This document shows positions 41,710-53,507 of a stretch of 64,000 nucleotides of DNA, one piece after another. The translations under genes and the position numbers were made by a program. The stretch comes from Ceratodon purpureus (lineage: Eukaryota > Streptophyta > Bryopsida > Pseudoditrichales > Ditrichaceae). The stretch is taken from positions 24,250,906 through 24,314,905 of the forward strand of contig CM026423.1 of assembly GCA_014871385.1 (NCBI GenBank), written 5' to 3'. A model generated the notes under the pieces. The model ran no database searches and was not told the origin of the DNA. It saw only the letters and a list, made by a program, of their open reading frames with translations. Numbering within the stretch: the stretch's first letter is position 1; the number at the start of each line of letters is the position of its first letter.

Positions 41710-42013
41710 TTTTTGGTTTTTTGGTGCTCGCGCCTGAATGCTCGCGCCCGTAGGCACGCGCGCGCGCGCAAACAAATTAAAAATAAATAATTAAATAAAT
41801 AAATAAAATGGTTTTTTGGTGCACGCGCCCACATGCTCGCGCCTGAATGCTCGCGCCCGTAGGCACGCGCGCGAGCACTCGGGCGCGCGCAGAAAAAAAA
41901 AAAAAAAAAGTTTTTTTTTATTTTTTTATTTTTTTTTATTTTTTTTATTTTTTTTAGTGCGCGCGCCTGAGTGCTCGTGCGCGTGCCTACGGGCGCGAGC
42001 ATTCAGGCGCGAG
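41586..42013. repeat. GC-rich 57-bp repeat units, one inverted, separated by poly-A/poly-T tracts
   Basis: Units built on GCTCGCGCCCGTAGGCACGC occur at about 41,598, 41,725 and 41,836 in direct orientation and at 41,957-42,013 inverted. The last two can pair along most of their length around a loop made of A and T runs, giving a large cruciform. A poly-T of about 50 bases lies at 41,658-41,708. Frames translating as poly-Lys or poly-Phe here are artefacts. Confidence 0.8.
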
Positions 42014-42419
42014 ATTTTTACAAAGAAATTGTTCATTTCATTTTGGTGATAGTTCATCCTTTGGGCATGTACATGTAGGCATGTACATAGGAAAAAATAA
42101 AGCACCAAAATGAAATGAACAACTTCTTGGTGGAGGTTGGGTACGTGCGTGTCGGTGTGCGTAGAAAAAACTAGCACAAAAATGAAATGAAACCGAACTC
42201 CCAAAACTCATGTAGATATGTTCTTGTATGATTTGAATCCTAATTTTTGTACTATTAAAGTTATTCTTGTTAAATATAGTTTTATATTTTGTTCATGATT
42301 GCATTCATTAATTAAATATGTAAATAACTTATATTTCATGTTATTCTTAAATTTATTTATCATGTTTCATTCAATTGGTTCATATAATAAGTTTACATAA
42401 CAAATATAGGAAAAAAAAT
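42014..42419. other. No gene seen; AT-rich spacer
   Basis: There is a short inverted pairing between TTCATTTCATTTTGGTG (42,031-42,047) and its near-complement at 42,097-42,120. Nothing else is supported. Confidence 0.5.
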
Positions 42420-43345
42420 ACATCATAGACTTGGAATGATAAAATAAATACATGATAGACTAAGAATGGAAGAAAAAGAAAACAAGAAGATAGAATGGAA
42501 TAGTAATGAACTTCAAAATAACAAGATGATAGAATACAAGACAATTAGAAAAATAAATAAAAATAAAAGATGGAATGTGTGACTAATGGAAGAATAAACA
42601 AATAAATAAATACATGATAGACTAAGAATGGAAGAAAAAGAAAACAAGAAGATAGAATGGAATAATAATGAAGTTAAAAATAACAAGATGATAGAATAGA
42701 AGACAATTGGAAAAATATATAAAAACAAAAGATTGAATGGGCGATTAATCGAAGAATAAATAAATAAATAAATAAATACATCATCCACTACAAATGGAAG
42801 AAAAAGAAAATAAGAAGATAAAACGGAATAATAATGAACTTAAAAAGAACAAGATGATAGAATAGAAGACAATTGGAAAAATAAATAAAAATAAAAGATG
42901 GCATGGGCGACTAATCGAAGAATAAATAAATAAATAAATACATCATCCACTAGAAATGGAAGAAAAGGAAAACAAGAAGATAGAATGGAATTATAATGAA
43001 GTTAAAAGGGACGAGATGATAGAATGGAAGACAATTGGAAATTTTAATACATAAAAATAAAAGATAGAATGTGAAACCAATGGAAGAATAAATAAATAAA
43101 TAAATACATGATAGGCTAAGAATGGAAGAAAAGGAAAAGAAGAAGATAGAATGGAATTATAATGAAGTTAAAGGGATGAGATGATAGAATGGAAGACAAT
43201 TGGAAAAATAAATAAAAATAAAAGATGGCATGGGCGACTAATCGAAGAATAAATAAATAAATAAATACATCATCCACTAGAAATGGAAGAAAAGGAAAAC
43301 AAGAAGATAGAATGGAATTATAATGAAGTTAAAAGGGACGATCTA
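42420..43345. repeat. Tandem repeat of ~165-bp units (GATAGAATGGAA / AATAAATAAATA)
   Basis: AGAAGATAGAATGGAAT-like motifs recur at about 42,485, 42,647, 42,814, 42,973, 43,140 and 43,305, and ACAATTGGAAAA motifs recur once per unit between them. Each unit also contains an AATAAATAAATA run. The last unit runs into the coding frame of the hAT gene. Confidence 0.85.
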
Positions 43346-43357
43346 TCAAGTGCACCA

Positions 43358-46339
43358 ATGGCGTCTAAAAGTTACTCCCCATGGTATACCGAAGTCCATA
43401 TGATCGATGCGGAGAAGAAGACTGAGATGGTTCAATGTATGCTATGCAAGAACACTTTCGCAAAGAGGATTGAGCGGATGCTTAGTCATTTGGGCTATGA
43501 CAAAGTTCTAGGGCTACGGACTAGTGGAGTAGGTCGTTGCACTAATTTGTCACCCGCTATACTGTCCTTGTTCAAGAATTGCGGTGGCAAATTCCCTAAC
43601 GACTCCAGAATATTCATATCGGAGCAGAGTACTTCCCCGGTGACTCGTGGCAATATATCCCCGAGAGTGAACACTCCCATGGATGTGGACTCATGCGCTG
43701 GATCCCGGGTTTCTACTCCGAAGAATGAACCCGTTTTATTTGGTGAGGGTGTACCTTTCATTTCCACTTTTCCGGGGGAAGGTAGTGGACCGTTTCCTCC
43801 TTTGAAGGCAAAGAGGCAATCTACCCTTCAAGAGGGCTTCGAAGAGACTCAGAGGCGGGAATGCGACAAAGCATGGGCCACATGTTTTTACGAGAACAGT
43901 ATCTCGTTTAACGTGGCTCAGAGTGCCTCTTTCAAGGACGCGGTGTTGAAGACGTCCAACATGAAGAGATCATACACACCTCCATCTTACCACCATCTCC
44001 GAACAAATTTACTAGCCCAAGCAAGGACTGATTTGGAGACTTCCTTGAATGATAGGATTTTTTCAAGTGTTAGGAAGTACGGGGGAACGTTGGCCCTGGA
44101 TGGGTGGACTTCTGTAAGCAGTCGCCCTCTAATAAACGCAATGCTGGTATCTCCAGCTGGTGAGTTATTCTTGGGAGCCGTTGACACGAGTGGGAAAGAG
44201 AAGGATGCCGTTTTCGTAGCAACCGTCATTGAGAAGCTTATCCAACAAGTTGGAGAACAGAACATCATTCAAGTATGCTACGATAATGCTCCGGTGATGC
44301 TTAATGCCGGAAAGTTGGTCCAAGCACTCTATCCATCCATATTTGTCCAAGGATGTGCTGCCCATGCGATGGACCTTTTGTTGGAGGATTGGAGTAAGAT
44401 GAAGTGGGTGAAGGAGCTCCTAGATCGGGCTAAGAACTTGGTTAAGTTCATAAAGATAAGGCAAATGCCACTCTCGGTATTTTGAAAGCACGAGGCAAAA
44501 CTTAGCTTGCTGATGCCTGGTCAGACTAGGTTTGCATCGCACTACATTATGATTTCGCGTCTACTGAAGGTTCGAGGAGCATTGGAGCAGAGCGTTGTGG
44601 ATCCTGACTGGAGAAACTACGAAACGAAGAAGACCTTATCTGCCCGTGACAAAGCGAAGATCTCACGCGATGTTAAGAGGGTTGTCTTGGATGACGTTTT
44701 CTGGGAGCAATGTGCAAACTTCAAGTGGATGACGAGTCCCGTTGTATATGCCCTACGAGAGTTTGATGCGAAGGAATCGGCATTGGGTAAAGCCTACGTC
44801 GTTCTCCGCAACCTTGAGAAGCATGTTCTCTCTTTACGCCATGAGCCCTTCAAACTAGACTCAGACAATGCTGATTACTGCGAGGACTCATTTTACGAGC
44901 GTAAAGCCATGATTAAATCACCCTTACAGTGTGCTGCTGCGCTTCTAAACCCTTATCTTATTGACAATGAGGACCTTCGCAATGATACTGATGCAATGGC
45001 ATCGGCGAAGGAGGTCTTGTTGTCGATGGCTCCTCCGACACTGAAGGAAGTGGTCATAGAAGAGTTCTTTGCATTTCGTGAAGCTTATCCTCCGTTTCGT
45101 GACGTACGTGAATCCTCTAAGTCACAACTGCCGCCTTCTGGTTGGTGGGATATATACGGATCCGCTGGTAAATTCATTTCCCCAATTGCAAAAAGGATTT
45201 TAGCTCAGCCCCTGTCTTCTTCTTCATGCGAGCGGAATTGGAGTAGCTACTCCTTTGTCCACGACAGGAAGCGAAACCATTTACTTCCGGAGAGGGCTAA
45301 TGACCTCGTGTTTGTGTATACAAATTCCAAGATAATTTCCCAGTCCAAGTTGAGTGCCTTAGGCAGGTTCTACGGGGAGTTGGAGGGGAAGGAGGATCCG
45401 AAGGCCGTGGAAACCGAGGATGTTGACTACTCTAGTGAGTCTGATGTTGATCTACCCTTTGATGATCTATCAATTGACCCCCCCATCGAGGCCCCAGTCG
45501 ACGACCTCGAGGTGTCTCCGAAAGGAAAATCCCGTTGTTCTCCTGCGCCAATGGGGCGTGCTTTCGAGTATGATGATGTCGAAGAAGAAGGTACCAACGA
45601 GGAGGATACGATTCATCTTTCCTCGTTTTTGAATGGAGACGGTTTATTAAACAGTGATAAGATTCTCCGGAGAGGATCCTCTCATACTACCGTGGATTTG
45701 GTCATACCAAAGAAAGAGGGAGACCCCACCATTGATACTTCTAAGGTTGTTTCTCCAAACTTCAACCGCCTGAAGGACGATATGGTTCCACCCACTACAA
45801 AGGAGGATGTGCCCGTACCCGTATCGGGTGCATCTCGCACATTGTTTGGAACTGCAAAGACTACGGTCCAAGTTGGTGGGTTCGAATCGTCCACGAGGTT
45901 GGTTGAGTTGTCTAAAAAAATGAAGGCAGATGCTAAGGCTGCTGAAGTAGCGGAGAAATGTAGGAAGAGATTGGTCCGAACCCGACAAGCGGACCCGGGC
46001 CTCCTCTCTACTGATGACGGACTTCCAATTGGGAATCTCTTTGGGCCGAAGTTGGCTTTGGGAAAACCGGACATATTTCCTGAGAAACCCCCTGCTAGAG
46101 CCACGTCCAAGCGAAAGGCTGTAGACAAGACTCAGAAGGTGTTGGCTTTCAATCCTGGGAGGCCAAAAACTCCTTTGGATGACCCGAATGGCCCAAAGAA
46201 ATTCCTGAACCCATTCGAGTCAAAGAAGAAGACTAAGGCGAGGGTGAAGAAGGTACGCGAGAGCGATGGCGATGACGAATACGATTCTTCCGGTCCTAGT
46301 GGGGCCGAAGTGAAGGACGACAGCGATTATGTGGCCTGA
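43358..46339 (+). pseudogene. hAT-family transposase with one in-frame TGA and a long C-terminal tail
   Basis: One frame of 993 codons from ATG 43,358 is broken only by TGA at 44,483-44,485. A more 5' ATG at 43,283 lies inside the tandem repeat and is less likely. The N-terminus has a BED-like finger (VQCMLCKNTFAKRIERMLSH). A DUF659 segment follows with GGTLALDGWTS (catalytic Asp near residue 248), IQVCYDNAPVM and CAAHAMDLLLEDW. After the stop the frame resumes at once with the RFASHYIMISRLL segment. The hATC dimerisation region reads LSSSSCERNWSSYSF and LVFVYTNSK. About 330 acidic/basic residues without a known domain follow. Transposases of this family cut and paste DNA with 8-bp duplications. 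No terminal repeats could be assigned, and the TGA makes this copy probably inactive unless read through. Confidence 0.85.
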
Positions 46340-46810
46340 TTGGGCACGATAGTTAGAAGGCGGCATTTCCAGTGCACCACCCTAGAATGCCACTCTTTTA
46401 TGAATGTCCATTTCTAGAAACCATTATCATATTATATCTCATTTAAGCGGTGGTGCTTGCCTCTTCAATATTGTCCTCCACGTTGTATACTTATTTTTTC
46501 TTTGATTGTACTTCTCGCAATTTCTTTCTCGTAATGAATGTACACAATCTACATATGAAGTTCGATGCATCTAAGTACTAACAATTATTTCAACACAAAT
46601 CATAAATGCAACTTCGAGAAAACATAAATGAAATTGTATTAAAACCAGAGGTAATTTTTGCAAGTACATATAGAAGTAGTGTAAAGTCCATACACCCGGC
46701 TCCGCAACCAATATATATATATATATACTGCTCTAAATACGACTATCACCCAGTGTATTGTCACATTAACCGTAGTAATGCGGGTACCATGTCCAACGTA
46801 AATACTCTAC
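46340..46810. other. Convergent 3' spacer between hAT and RING genes
   Basis: Non-coding. It includes an (AT)n microsatellite at about 46,710-46,728. The two genes end facing each other here. Confidence 0.6.
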
Positions 46811-49800
46811 TCAACGTCCATTGTTTGCATTTGACCTCCAAGTTTGGCGTCGCTGGCTTGGATGTGTAATCGTACCCCCCGATGGATATTCTTCTTCCAC
46901 GCGATCCAAAGAACGACGATTATCTTCCCTCCATTCGGGATCATCTTCATAAGGGTTGTCTCGATTGCGCTTCTTGGAATTCTTCCCGTTCCACAACTCC
47001 TTTGCCTTCTCAATCTTGGCTACTGTTTCTTGCACAATCTTCTCAATCCTATTGCGTGACCAACGAGAGGAATTATCCTTCGCACGAAGTGCCCTCCTCC
47101 AGTCGTTAACTATTTTCTGAAGAGCATCGTCAAACTTCTTAGTGATCACCCAGTAGCATAGGTCCGAATATTTGAAGGATTCCTCTGTAAAAGTGCGACG
47201 ATGCTGAATGGCTTCTTCTAGTTTGGCCAATACAAGTGCCCTCCCAACCGGGGTTCTGTCATACATCTTGTACTCATCAAGTTGGCCATAGTCCCGTTCT
47301 ACTTCTCTTCTCTTACCGTCGGCATCTACCACAACTTCCGGTTTTGGAAACCGGAAGAAGCGATTGCCATGTATACTCCAATGTCCACCGAAGTTCCTAC
47401 AAAAAAATTCTCGGTCCTTGGCATCCGGAATTTCACGTGCCCTCATCTCCACCTCATAGTCGTGTGTCATCCATGAAAGATCGTCCATTCCGGCATCGTT
47501 AGCCGTAGATAGTTGATGAGTCATTGTCTCCGGGTTCCAAGCCAGTGATTTGCCCCAATCATAATAATTCAGCTCTTTCTTAGGTAGTTGGTCTAGTGGT
47601 AAATTCCACCGATCAAACTCATACCCAGGCGGCATCACGTGTTGTAGTCCCAGCATCTCGTAAAAACGTGAACTAATTGGGGAGCGACACATAACACACT
47701 GTTTGTTGTTTAAAGCAGCCTTCGCGATGCAGGTTATGTGGAACTTGTGATTACAATTTCCCATCTCAAAGGCCCCTTCCGGCCCAAAATATTGTTGACA
47801 GATGGGACACGTTTCCTTCGAATATTCCTCCGACGGTTTGCGGGTATGGATAACCACACGTTTCGATTCATCCAAATGAGATGATAGTACATCGTACGGC
47901 ATCCACCCCTCCTCGACCTCTAGCGCCCAGTCAATGACCCCTTCTTTATTTTTGGAACTATGTAATGTGCGCTCCATCATTTCTCCTACATCGCGCCATA
48001 TCGTGATTTTTGTAGCATCCTCGCCGCCCTTGGCTGCTGCCTCGTTATACTTCTGTAAAGATGATTGGATAGCTTCTTCGACATCCATAGAAGTAATTGC
48101 ACATTTCTTCATATCCTGTTGTGCTCTAGAGACTATTGTCTCCTTATCTCGTAGTTTGTGGACCCAACCAAGCCACGATAATGCCCTTATGGAAGATGGT
48201 GTATCATCTACCATCTTTATGGTGGTCTTCAGCCTTTCCAGTTCCGTACGGGCCTCGTCTCTTTCCCTTCTAGCCACCTCCAAATCCCGTAAAAGAATGT
48301 CTAATTCTATTGAATCATCCATAGGCCCTTTTCCTCTATCCTCATGTCCTGGTGTTGCTTGGCTAGAGCCAATGTCCAATGGAACTGGACCAGATGTCAT
48401 TTTAGACTTCTGAGACGCCGTCCCTTGTGTGGCCCCATCTCCACTTTTATTTGAAAATTTAGAAAGGCCAAGGTCATCGGAATCCTCACCATCGCTCAGT
48501 ACTTCAATGATACGAACCTTTCCTTCCACCTTCACCACTTCCTTCTTCACCGTAGGCTTCACTTCTTTTGTTTTGTTTTTCTCCTTCTCTACCGGGTGGT
48601 AGATTTTGCACTCTTCCAATTGTGCATAAAAATTCATCTTCACATGGTCCAACCTTCTTGTCAAACTCGTGATTTGTTCCGTTGCATCCATTAAATCCTT
48701 ACTCAGGGCCACGTTCTCTTCGCCTAACTTCACACGGTCTTCCAGAAGAGGCTTAATGGAAGATGCCAAAGTGTCAAAGCCAAGGGCACCCTGTATCATG
48801 CCCGGAGTGATACTTCCAAATGCATGAGCCATATTTATGAGATCTGGTGCCATAGCGCCTAATACGGAAGCCCCTTCTTTCAGGGTGTGTGCAATCTTCA
48901 ACACATTATGAATTTGTTGCACTTCCTCCGTGGTTTTTCTTGCAGCGTCTCCCTCTGTGGTATTCTCTAAGCCCCCACGCTGTTCATCAGAGGACACCTC
49001 CGTCAATTTGATGCTAAAATCTAGTAACTCCTTCAATGATTCGTTGTTTGGCATCGACTTCACCAGCTCCATAATCTCCGAAATGGAATGAACTGCATCC
49101 TTTGTGCTATCCTCTTTGGTAGGCACTTGTACTATTGCCAAGGAACTTGGACCATCATCCACTGAACGAGGGTTGGAGCATCCGGCTTCCGTAGCCGTAA
49201 GATGTGTTGAGCAGTCATTGTCCACCTCCATTTCCACCTCATCTACGGCTGCCTTGCCCTTTGTATCGTTGGAAGATTTCACCGTGATTCCCACGTCTGC
49301 TCTAGGAATAGTAGGGACATTAGTTTCTGTGGCAACGGGGAACATCGTAGCGATCACATTGGCAATGGCAATGGGCTTCTTTTCCTCTGGACGATGCGGA
49401 GTTTCATTCTGTAATTTTTTTACTTCATTCTTCGGAAAGCTCTTTAGATGTGGCCACTGCCGCTTTCGGAACTCCGCTACGACCTTCTTTGCTTCCAAAG
49501 GATCGATCAGATATAAATCCGGAATGTCTCTTACCATCCATCCAATTTTCAACGGCCTGTCTTTCGTAGTGGGGTACGTACACCAACTAATCTTCCGCTT
49601 CAATATTAGCTCCGCATATACCATACTGCAAATGGTATAATTGAAATGGCCTTTGCTGGGCTTCCGTTGCCCAAACATAGTAGTCCAGACTTCATATGCC
49701 CGATGCAAGAAATGGTCATCCATGCATGACCAGGGCTTGCAACTAAAAGTCCGTGTGTTCATCTCGTGTTCTTCTCGGGGCCACAACTTGTCAATGTGAT

Positions 49801-49981
49801 ACATCTTCACATACTTCTTGCACTCCTTGAAAGTCCAGAAAATCTCCCCTACAGATTCCCAGCCTTCTTCTGCTACAATGTTTTTGTTGTCTAGGATCTC
49901 CCAAGAAAAGTTGTGGCACATTCCCTTCGGCCTGTTCCTCTTCCCGGTTCCTCCAATCTCATCATGTTCCGGATCCGCCAT
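46811..49981 (-). CDS. RING-H2 protein, 1,056 aa, with N-terminal domain shared with the 54,465 gene
   Basis: It is a single intact exon from ATG 49,981. Residues about 20-155 form a domain (GWESVGEIFW, CKKYVKMYHIDKLWP, MVYAELILKRKISWCTYP) that is also found in the gene at 54,465. The middle is low-complexity acidic and helical, with a coiled coil (LRDLEVARRERDEARTELER). A RING-H2 finger at about residues 724-767 reads CPICQQYF, CNHKFHITC and CVMCRSPI, the C3H2C3 ligand set. A charged C-terminal region of about 290 residues follows, ending basic (KNSKKRNRDN). RING-H2 proteins are usually E3 ubiquitin ligases. The gene is convergent with hAT and divergent from the gene at 54,465. It may be part of a large hAT-type element. 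No intron is needed. Confidence 0.8.
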   Translation of the reverse strand: MADPEHDEIGGTGKRNRPKGMCHNFSWEILDNKNIVAEEGWESVGEIFWTFKECKKYVKMYHIDKLWPREEHEMNTRTFSCKPWSCMDDHFLHRAYEVWTTMFGQRKPSKGHFNYTICSMVYAELILKRKISWCTYPTTKDRPLKIGWMVRDIPDLYLIDPLEAKKVVAEFRKRQWPHLKSFPKNEVKKLQNETPHRPEEKKPIAIANVIATMFPVATETNVPTIPRADVGITVKSSNDTKGKAAVDEVEMEVDNDCSTHLTATEAGCSNPRSVDDGPSSLAIVQVPTKEDSTKDAVHSISEIMELVKSMPNNESLKELLDFSIKLTEVSSDEQRGGLENTTEGDAARKTTEEVQQIHNVLKIAHTLKEGASVLGAMAPDLINMAHAFGSITPGMIQGALGFDTLASSIKPLLEDRVKLGEENVALSKDLMDATEQITSLTRRLDHVKMNFYAQLEECKIYHPVEKEKNKTKEVKPTVKKEVVKVEGKVRIIEVLSDGEDSDDLGLSKFSNKSGDGATQGTASQKSKMTSGPVPLDIGSSQATPGHEDRGKGPMDDSIELDILLRDLEVARRERDEARTELERLKTTIKMVDDTPSSIRALSWLGWVHKLRDKETIVSRAQQDMKKCAITSMDVEEAIQSSLQKYNEAAAKGGEDATKITIWRDVGEMMERTLHSSKNKEGVIDWALEVEEGWMPYDVLSSHLDESKRVVIHTRKPSEEYSKETCPICQQYFGPEGAFEMGNCNHKFHITCIAKAALNNKQCVMCRSPISSRFYEMLGLQHVMPPGYEFDRWNLPLDQLPKKELNYYDWGKSLAWNPETMTHQLSTANDAGMDDLSWMTHDYEVEMRAREIPDAKDREFFCRNFGGHWSIHGNRFFRFPKPEVVVDADGKRREVERDYGQLDEYKMYDRTPVGRALVLAKLEEAIQHRRTFTEESFKYSDLCYWVITKKFDDALQKIVNDWRRALRAKDNSSRWSRNRIEKIVQETVAKIEKAKELWNGKNSKKRNRDNPYEDDPEWREDNRRSLDRVEEEYPSGGTITHPSQRRQTWRSNANNGR

Positions 49982-50199
49982 AGTAACCTCGTTTTAAACA
50001 AAAACGATATGGTTTTGTTTTAAAGAAAACAAGGAGTTGATAAATGACGTTTACAAAATAACGAATACAGAAAATTCAAAAACTCCCCCCCCCACAATAA
50101 AAAGGGACCCCCATCTCCTCACCCCCACGTACCAACAAGCTCCCAAGTGAATTGGGAAACTGTAGCAATAGGAGAGGGACTATTGAGGAGAGTGAAGTG
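49982..50199 (-). promoter_or_regulatory. Immediate upstream region of the RING gene
   Basis: Short non-coding interval with a C-run at 50,086-50,094. No clear motif beyond that. Confidence 0.35.
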
Positions 50200-50765
50200 A
50201 GGAAGTGGGGGACGGCCGTCGCCATATATGGCGACGGCCCCCAACCCTACGGCCGTCCCCCCGAGCCTAGTGCCGTCGCCCCCCGATCCTACGGCCGCGG
50301 CCAATGGCCGTCGTCCCGAACCTGACGACGGCCGTTGGGGGACGTCGGGTCTGGGGCGACGGCGACGGCCGCGGAGGCCCGTGCCTCCGCGGCCGTCCGA
50401 TCGGGCCGTGTCCTCGGCGACGGCCGTCCGATGAAGGCCATCGCCGAGGGGACGGCCTTGGAGACGGCCCCCGAGGGGGCGGCTTGCGGCCCTCCGATCG
50501 CGGCCGTCCCCGCGGCCGTCGCCGTCCGATGGCGGCCGACCGCGCGGGGACGGCCGCGGGGACGGCCTTGGAGACGGCCGCGGGGACGGCACCGTCGGCG
50601 ACAGCCCGCGGCCGTCCGATCGGGGCCGTCTCCAAGGCGACGGCCGTTCGATCACGGCCGCGATCGAAGGGCCGTCCCCGCGGACGGGCCCTCGCGGAGA
50701 CGGCCCACGGCCGTGGAAACGGCCCCCGACCGTGGGGACGAGGCCGTCGCAGCCGCGGGAAATTT
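50200..50765. repeat. GC-rich array of GGCCGTC / GACGGCC motifs (left)
   Basis: Almost pure G/C sequence in which ACGGCCGT, GGCCGTCC and GATCGGGCCGT recur many times in both orientations with irregular spacing. Long frames on both strands (Arg/Pro/Ala-rich) result from composition and are not genes. It lies upstream of the RING gene and mirrors the array at 53,508-54,085. Confidence 0.8.
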
Positions 50766-53390
50766 CCCTCCCCCCCTTTTTTAAAATACAAATGAAAAGA
50801 ACATATAATGCTACATCTTCCGACCACATATTACACTAAACCTGTTAATTTCTTTCACCAATTAAAATGAGAACTGCAGTTAATGTAAACATGAATTAAA
50901 ATACTTCATGGTATGCAAAGCATCTAAATTCTTCAACGAGTCATTATTCCGTACGCTCCACTGAAGTTAATGTATGTGTCATTTATTCGAATCATTATTT
51001 CTGTTGTTTCTATCGTACGCATTTCAAGGTGGTCTATCATCGCACTCCAGAAGTTCCTTGCAGAAATCGAACTCATCTAAACTTGTTTCAGAAATTGTAA
51101 TCTAAATAGTTCTCCGTCTTCTTATTCTCCGCTTTGAATTTTTGTTTTTTTAAATACATAAGTGCTTCTATTATACTTTCATTAAACGGCTTCATATTCT
51201 CAATTTAATTCGAGTTACCATCTCTTTATGTACTTTTAACGTTCCTCCCTCTATAAAATTTCCACTTTCGAATATTGTTTTCATTTACCTCTTCTTTATT
51301 TTCCTCTATGTTTATTCCCCTCTAGTTTATGCCCTTTTTTTAACGTCTAATTTGTCTAATTTAGAACTCCAACCCTCGAAGTTCCATAAATGTCATTTCG
51401 TGAATTTCTTCCTTTCATATCGTTTTGAACGTTCGTATTTCGATTTATTTCCTCCATGACCCATGTTAAAGTATATTTTACTAATTCGACCACTATTCCA
51501 CCATTTTACTAATTCTACCCTACTGCTTTAGTTTTGAATTATATTCTACTAGATGTACCCTACTGCTTTAGTTTTTATTGAGTACTGTACCCCTCTTTCA
51601 TATATACGTTTTCAACTCTCCATGTATCACTACATCATGGCCGACTTCTATTTCTTGTAATAATTATAATTTCGATACTTTCCCTCTCAAACTATTCTTT
51701 TTTCGTCTATTATTTTGATGGTTCACTCATTTGTTTACTTATGAATATACTTCTACTTCACAGCTTTCCCCAAGTGTATCGATACGTTATTTCTTAATAT
51801 TACACCCGTCGTCGTTATAGTTCTAATATTCATATCCGTCCTCAAACCTCTTGTTCTTTGTATTGTTCATTAATTTAATTAATTACTATTCCGAAACAAT
51901 ACCACCCTACTAAACATCGTTCATCAGTATTTTTAGTATTCCAATAATATATATATATATTTCTAAAATTATGTCCCGTCAATATACGTTTTCGTGTAAT
52001 AATTTTATTTCCGTACTTGTAGCTCCAAGTATTTCACGTCGTGACTTTTTAATTTTTCCTTGGTACAGTATAGTCTATGTGTCTCTATGAATTATTGTGC
52101 TTGTTAAATTCTCTCATTGTGTCATTAGTAAGTGATTACTTTTGTACGTATGTACTATACATTGTACAAGTTAGAATCCAATTCCATATTTATATTTACG
52201 TTAAAGTGTATATGAATAAACATATATTTGTATAGTGTATAATGTAAATGTGTTACCTAATTTATTTATTTTATTTCATATAAGTTGCAAGGTACAACTC
52301 AATTCTGGGCGTTGGAAACTAGAATTGTTTATAAAAACAATGATTTCAATTTTAGTCGTTCACAAATTGGCATTATTCAGTGACGGTTGAATGTTTTCTG
52401 TTTTAATTTTGTTTTTTACTATTATCCCTTCCTCATCTCATAATGTGAGCTAGTGATTTTTTTTTTTTTTTTAAATGATAACACAGTACTACGGTATGGA
52501 AGTTTGTAAAATAAAAGACATTAAAGAGCAAGGAGAGTTTTTATATTTCATATAACTCTAAACCAGGCATGAGAAATTAGAATTGGACCATTTGTTATGA
52601 AAACAATGATTTGAGTTTTATTCCTCCCATGAATTGCATAATCCCAAGAGAATTGAATGTTTGTTTTGGTTTTTTTCACTTTATTATTATCTCCAGTTTC
52701 TCTCATAATCTAAACTACTATTTATGTTTTTATTTTTGATTCTACCATAATACTAAAGAACGAGAGTATGTAAAATTAAAGAAATAAAACTGGGGTAAAT
52801 CATTCCATTAAAAATTACAGTCAAAGAATCTATATAAATATTTTCATTGTATACCACTATTCGAGAAGAAATTGGATCTATATTTCTAAGAGATTTATGA
52901 AACCGTAAACCGGTGAAATATAAATGCAAATCTCTTAACCATTTAAACGTAAGGTGCACCGCATGAAAAACCAAGTGTGTACATCAATTTATGCGTTGAA
53001 TTACTTCTAGTGCATTCTCTCCGCGATGTTCCTCTTATCATATTGTTGTTGACATTTACTCTTTTGATTCGTTAGTATAAAATGTTAATTCATTACCGTA
53101 TGCTAAAACATGAGTAACTTCGTTTCTTTAAATGACAATTGGTAAAAACTGTTTTAGTGTACCCACAATGTTTACGGTTCTTTCCATTCAATAGGATATA
53201 TATTCTTCTTCATAAACGTGTTCACATTATTTGTAGATCCTAGGGGGTTATCCACCCCTAAAGAACCAAAATATCACATAGTTCATTGGATCCCAATTTC
53301 AAACGTCGACCCCACCTCCCCGATCACAGGATCTTCAGGACATTCCCCACAATATCCAGGATATGTCTGAATTTTCCATTTGTAGGAGAT
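50766..53390. other. AT-rich core between two divergent genes; no gene
   Basis: About 2.6 kb of very AT-rich sequence with an (AT)n run near 51,948. Two loosely related stretches near 52,280-52,450 and 52,555-52,700 share AGAATTG, AAAACAATGATTT and GAATGTTT. No coding sequence is supported. Confidence 0.55.
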
Positions 53391-53397
53391 ATGCTGT

Positions 53398-53425
53398 CCA
53401 AACAATCCCAAGTGGGATTGTTTGG
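53398..53425. repeat. Perfect 13-bp-arm hairpin
   Basis: CCAAACAATCCCA is followed after AG by its exact complement TGGGATTGTTTGG. It lies just left of the right GC-rich array. Confidence 0.9.
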
Positions 53426-53507
53426 GACAAGAAGGAGGGGGGAGAGTAGGGGAGGAGAAGAGGGAGGAGAGGAGAAAAAACACAAGGGGAGGGGAGTTCC
53501 TTCGACC

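Noticed and set aside
41652-42049. Poly-Lys / poly-Phe proteins
   Set aside because: Translation of homopolymer tracts.
50119-50829. Arg/Pro-rich proteins on both strands
   Set aside because: Open frames arise because GC-rich arrays lack stop codons; the same holds for 53,283-54,277.
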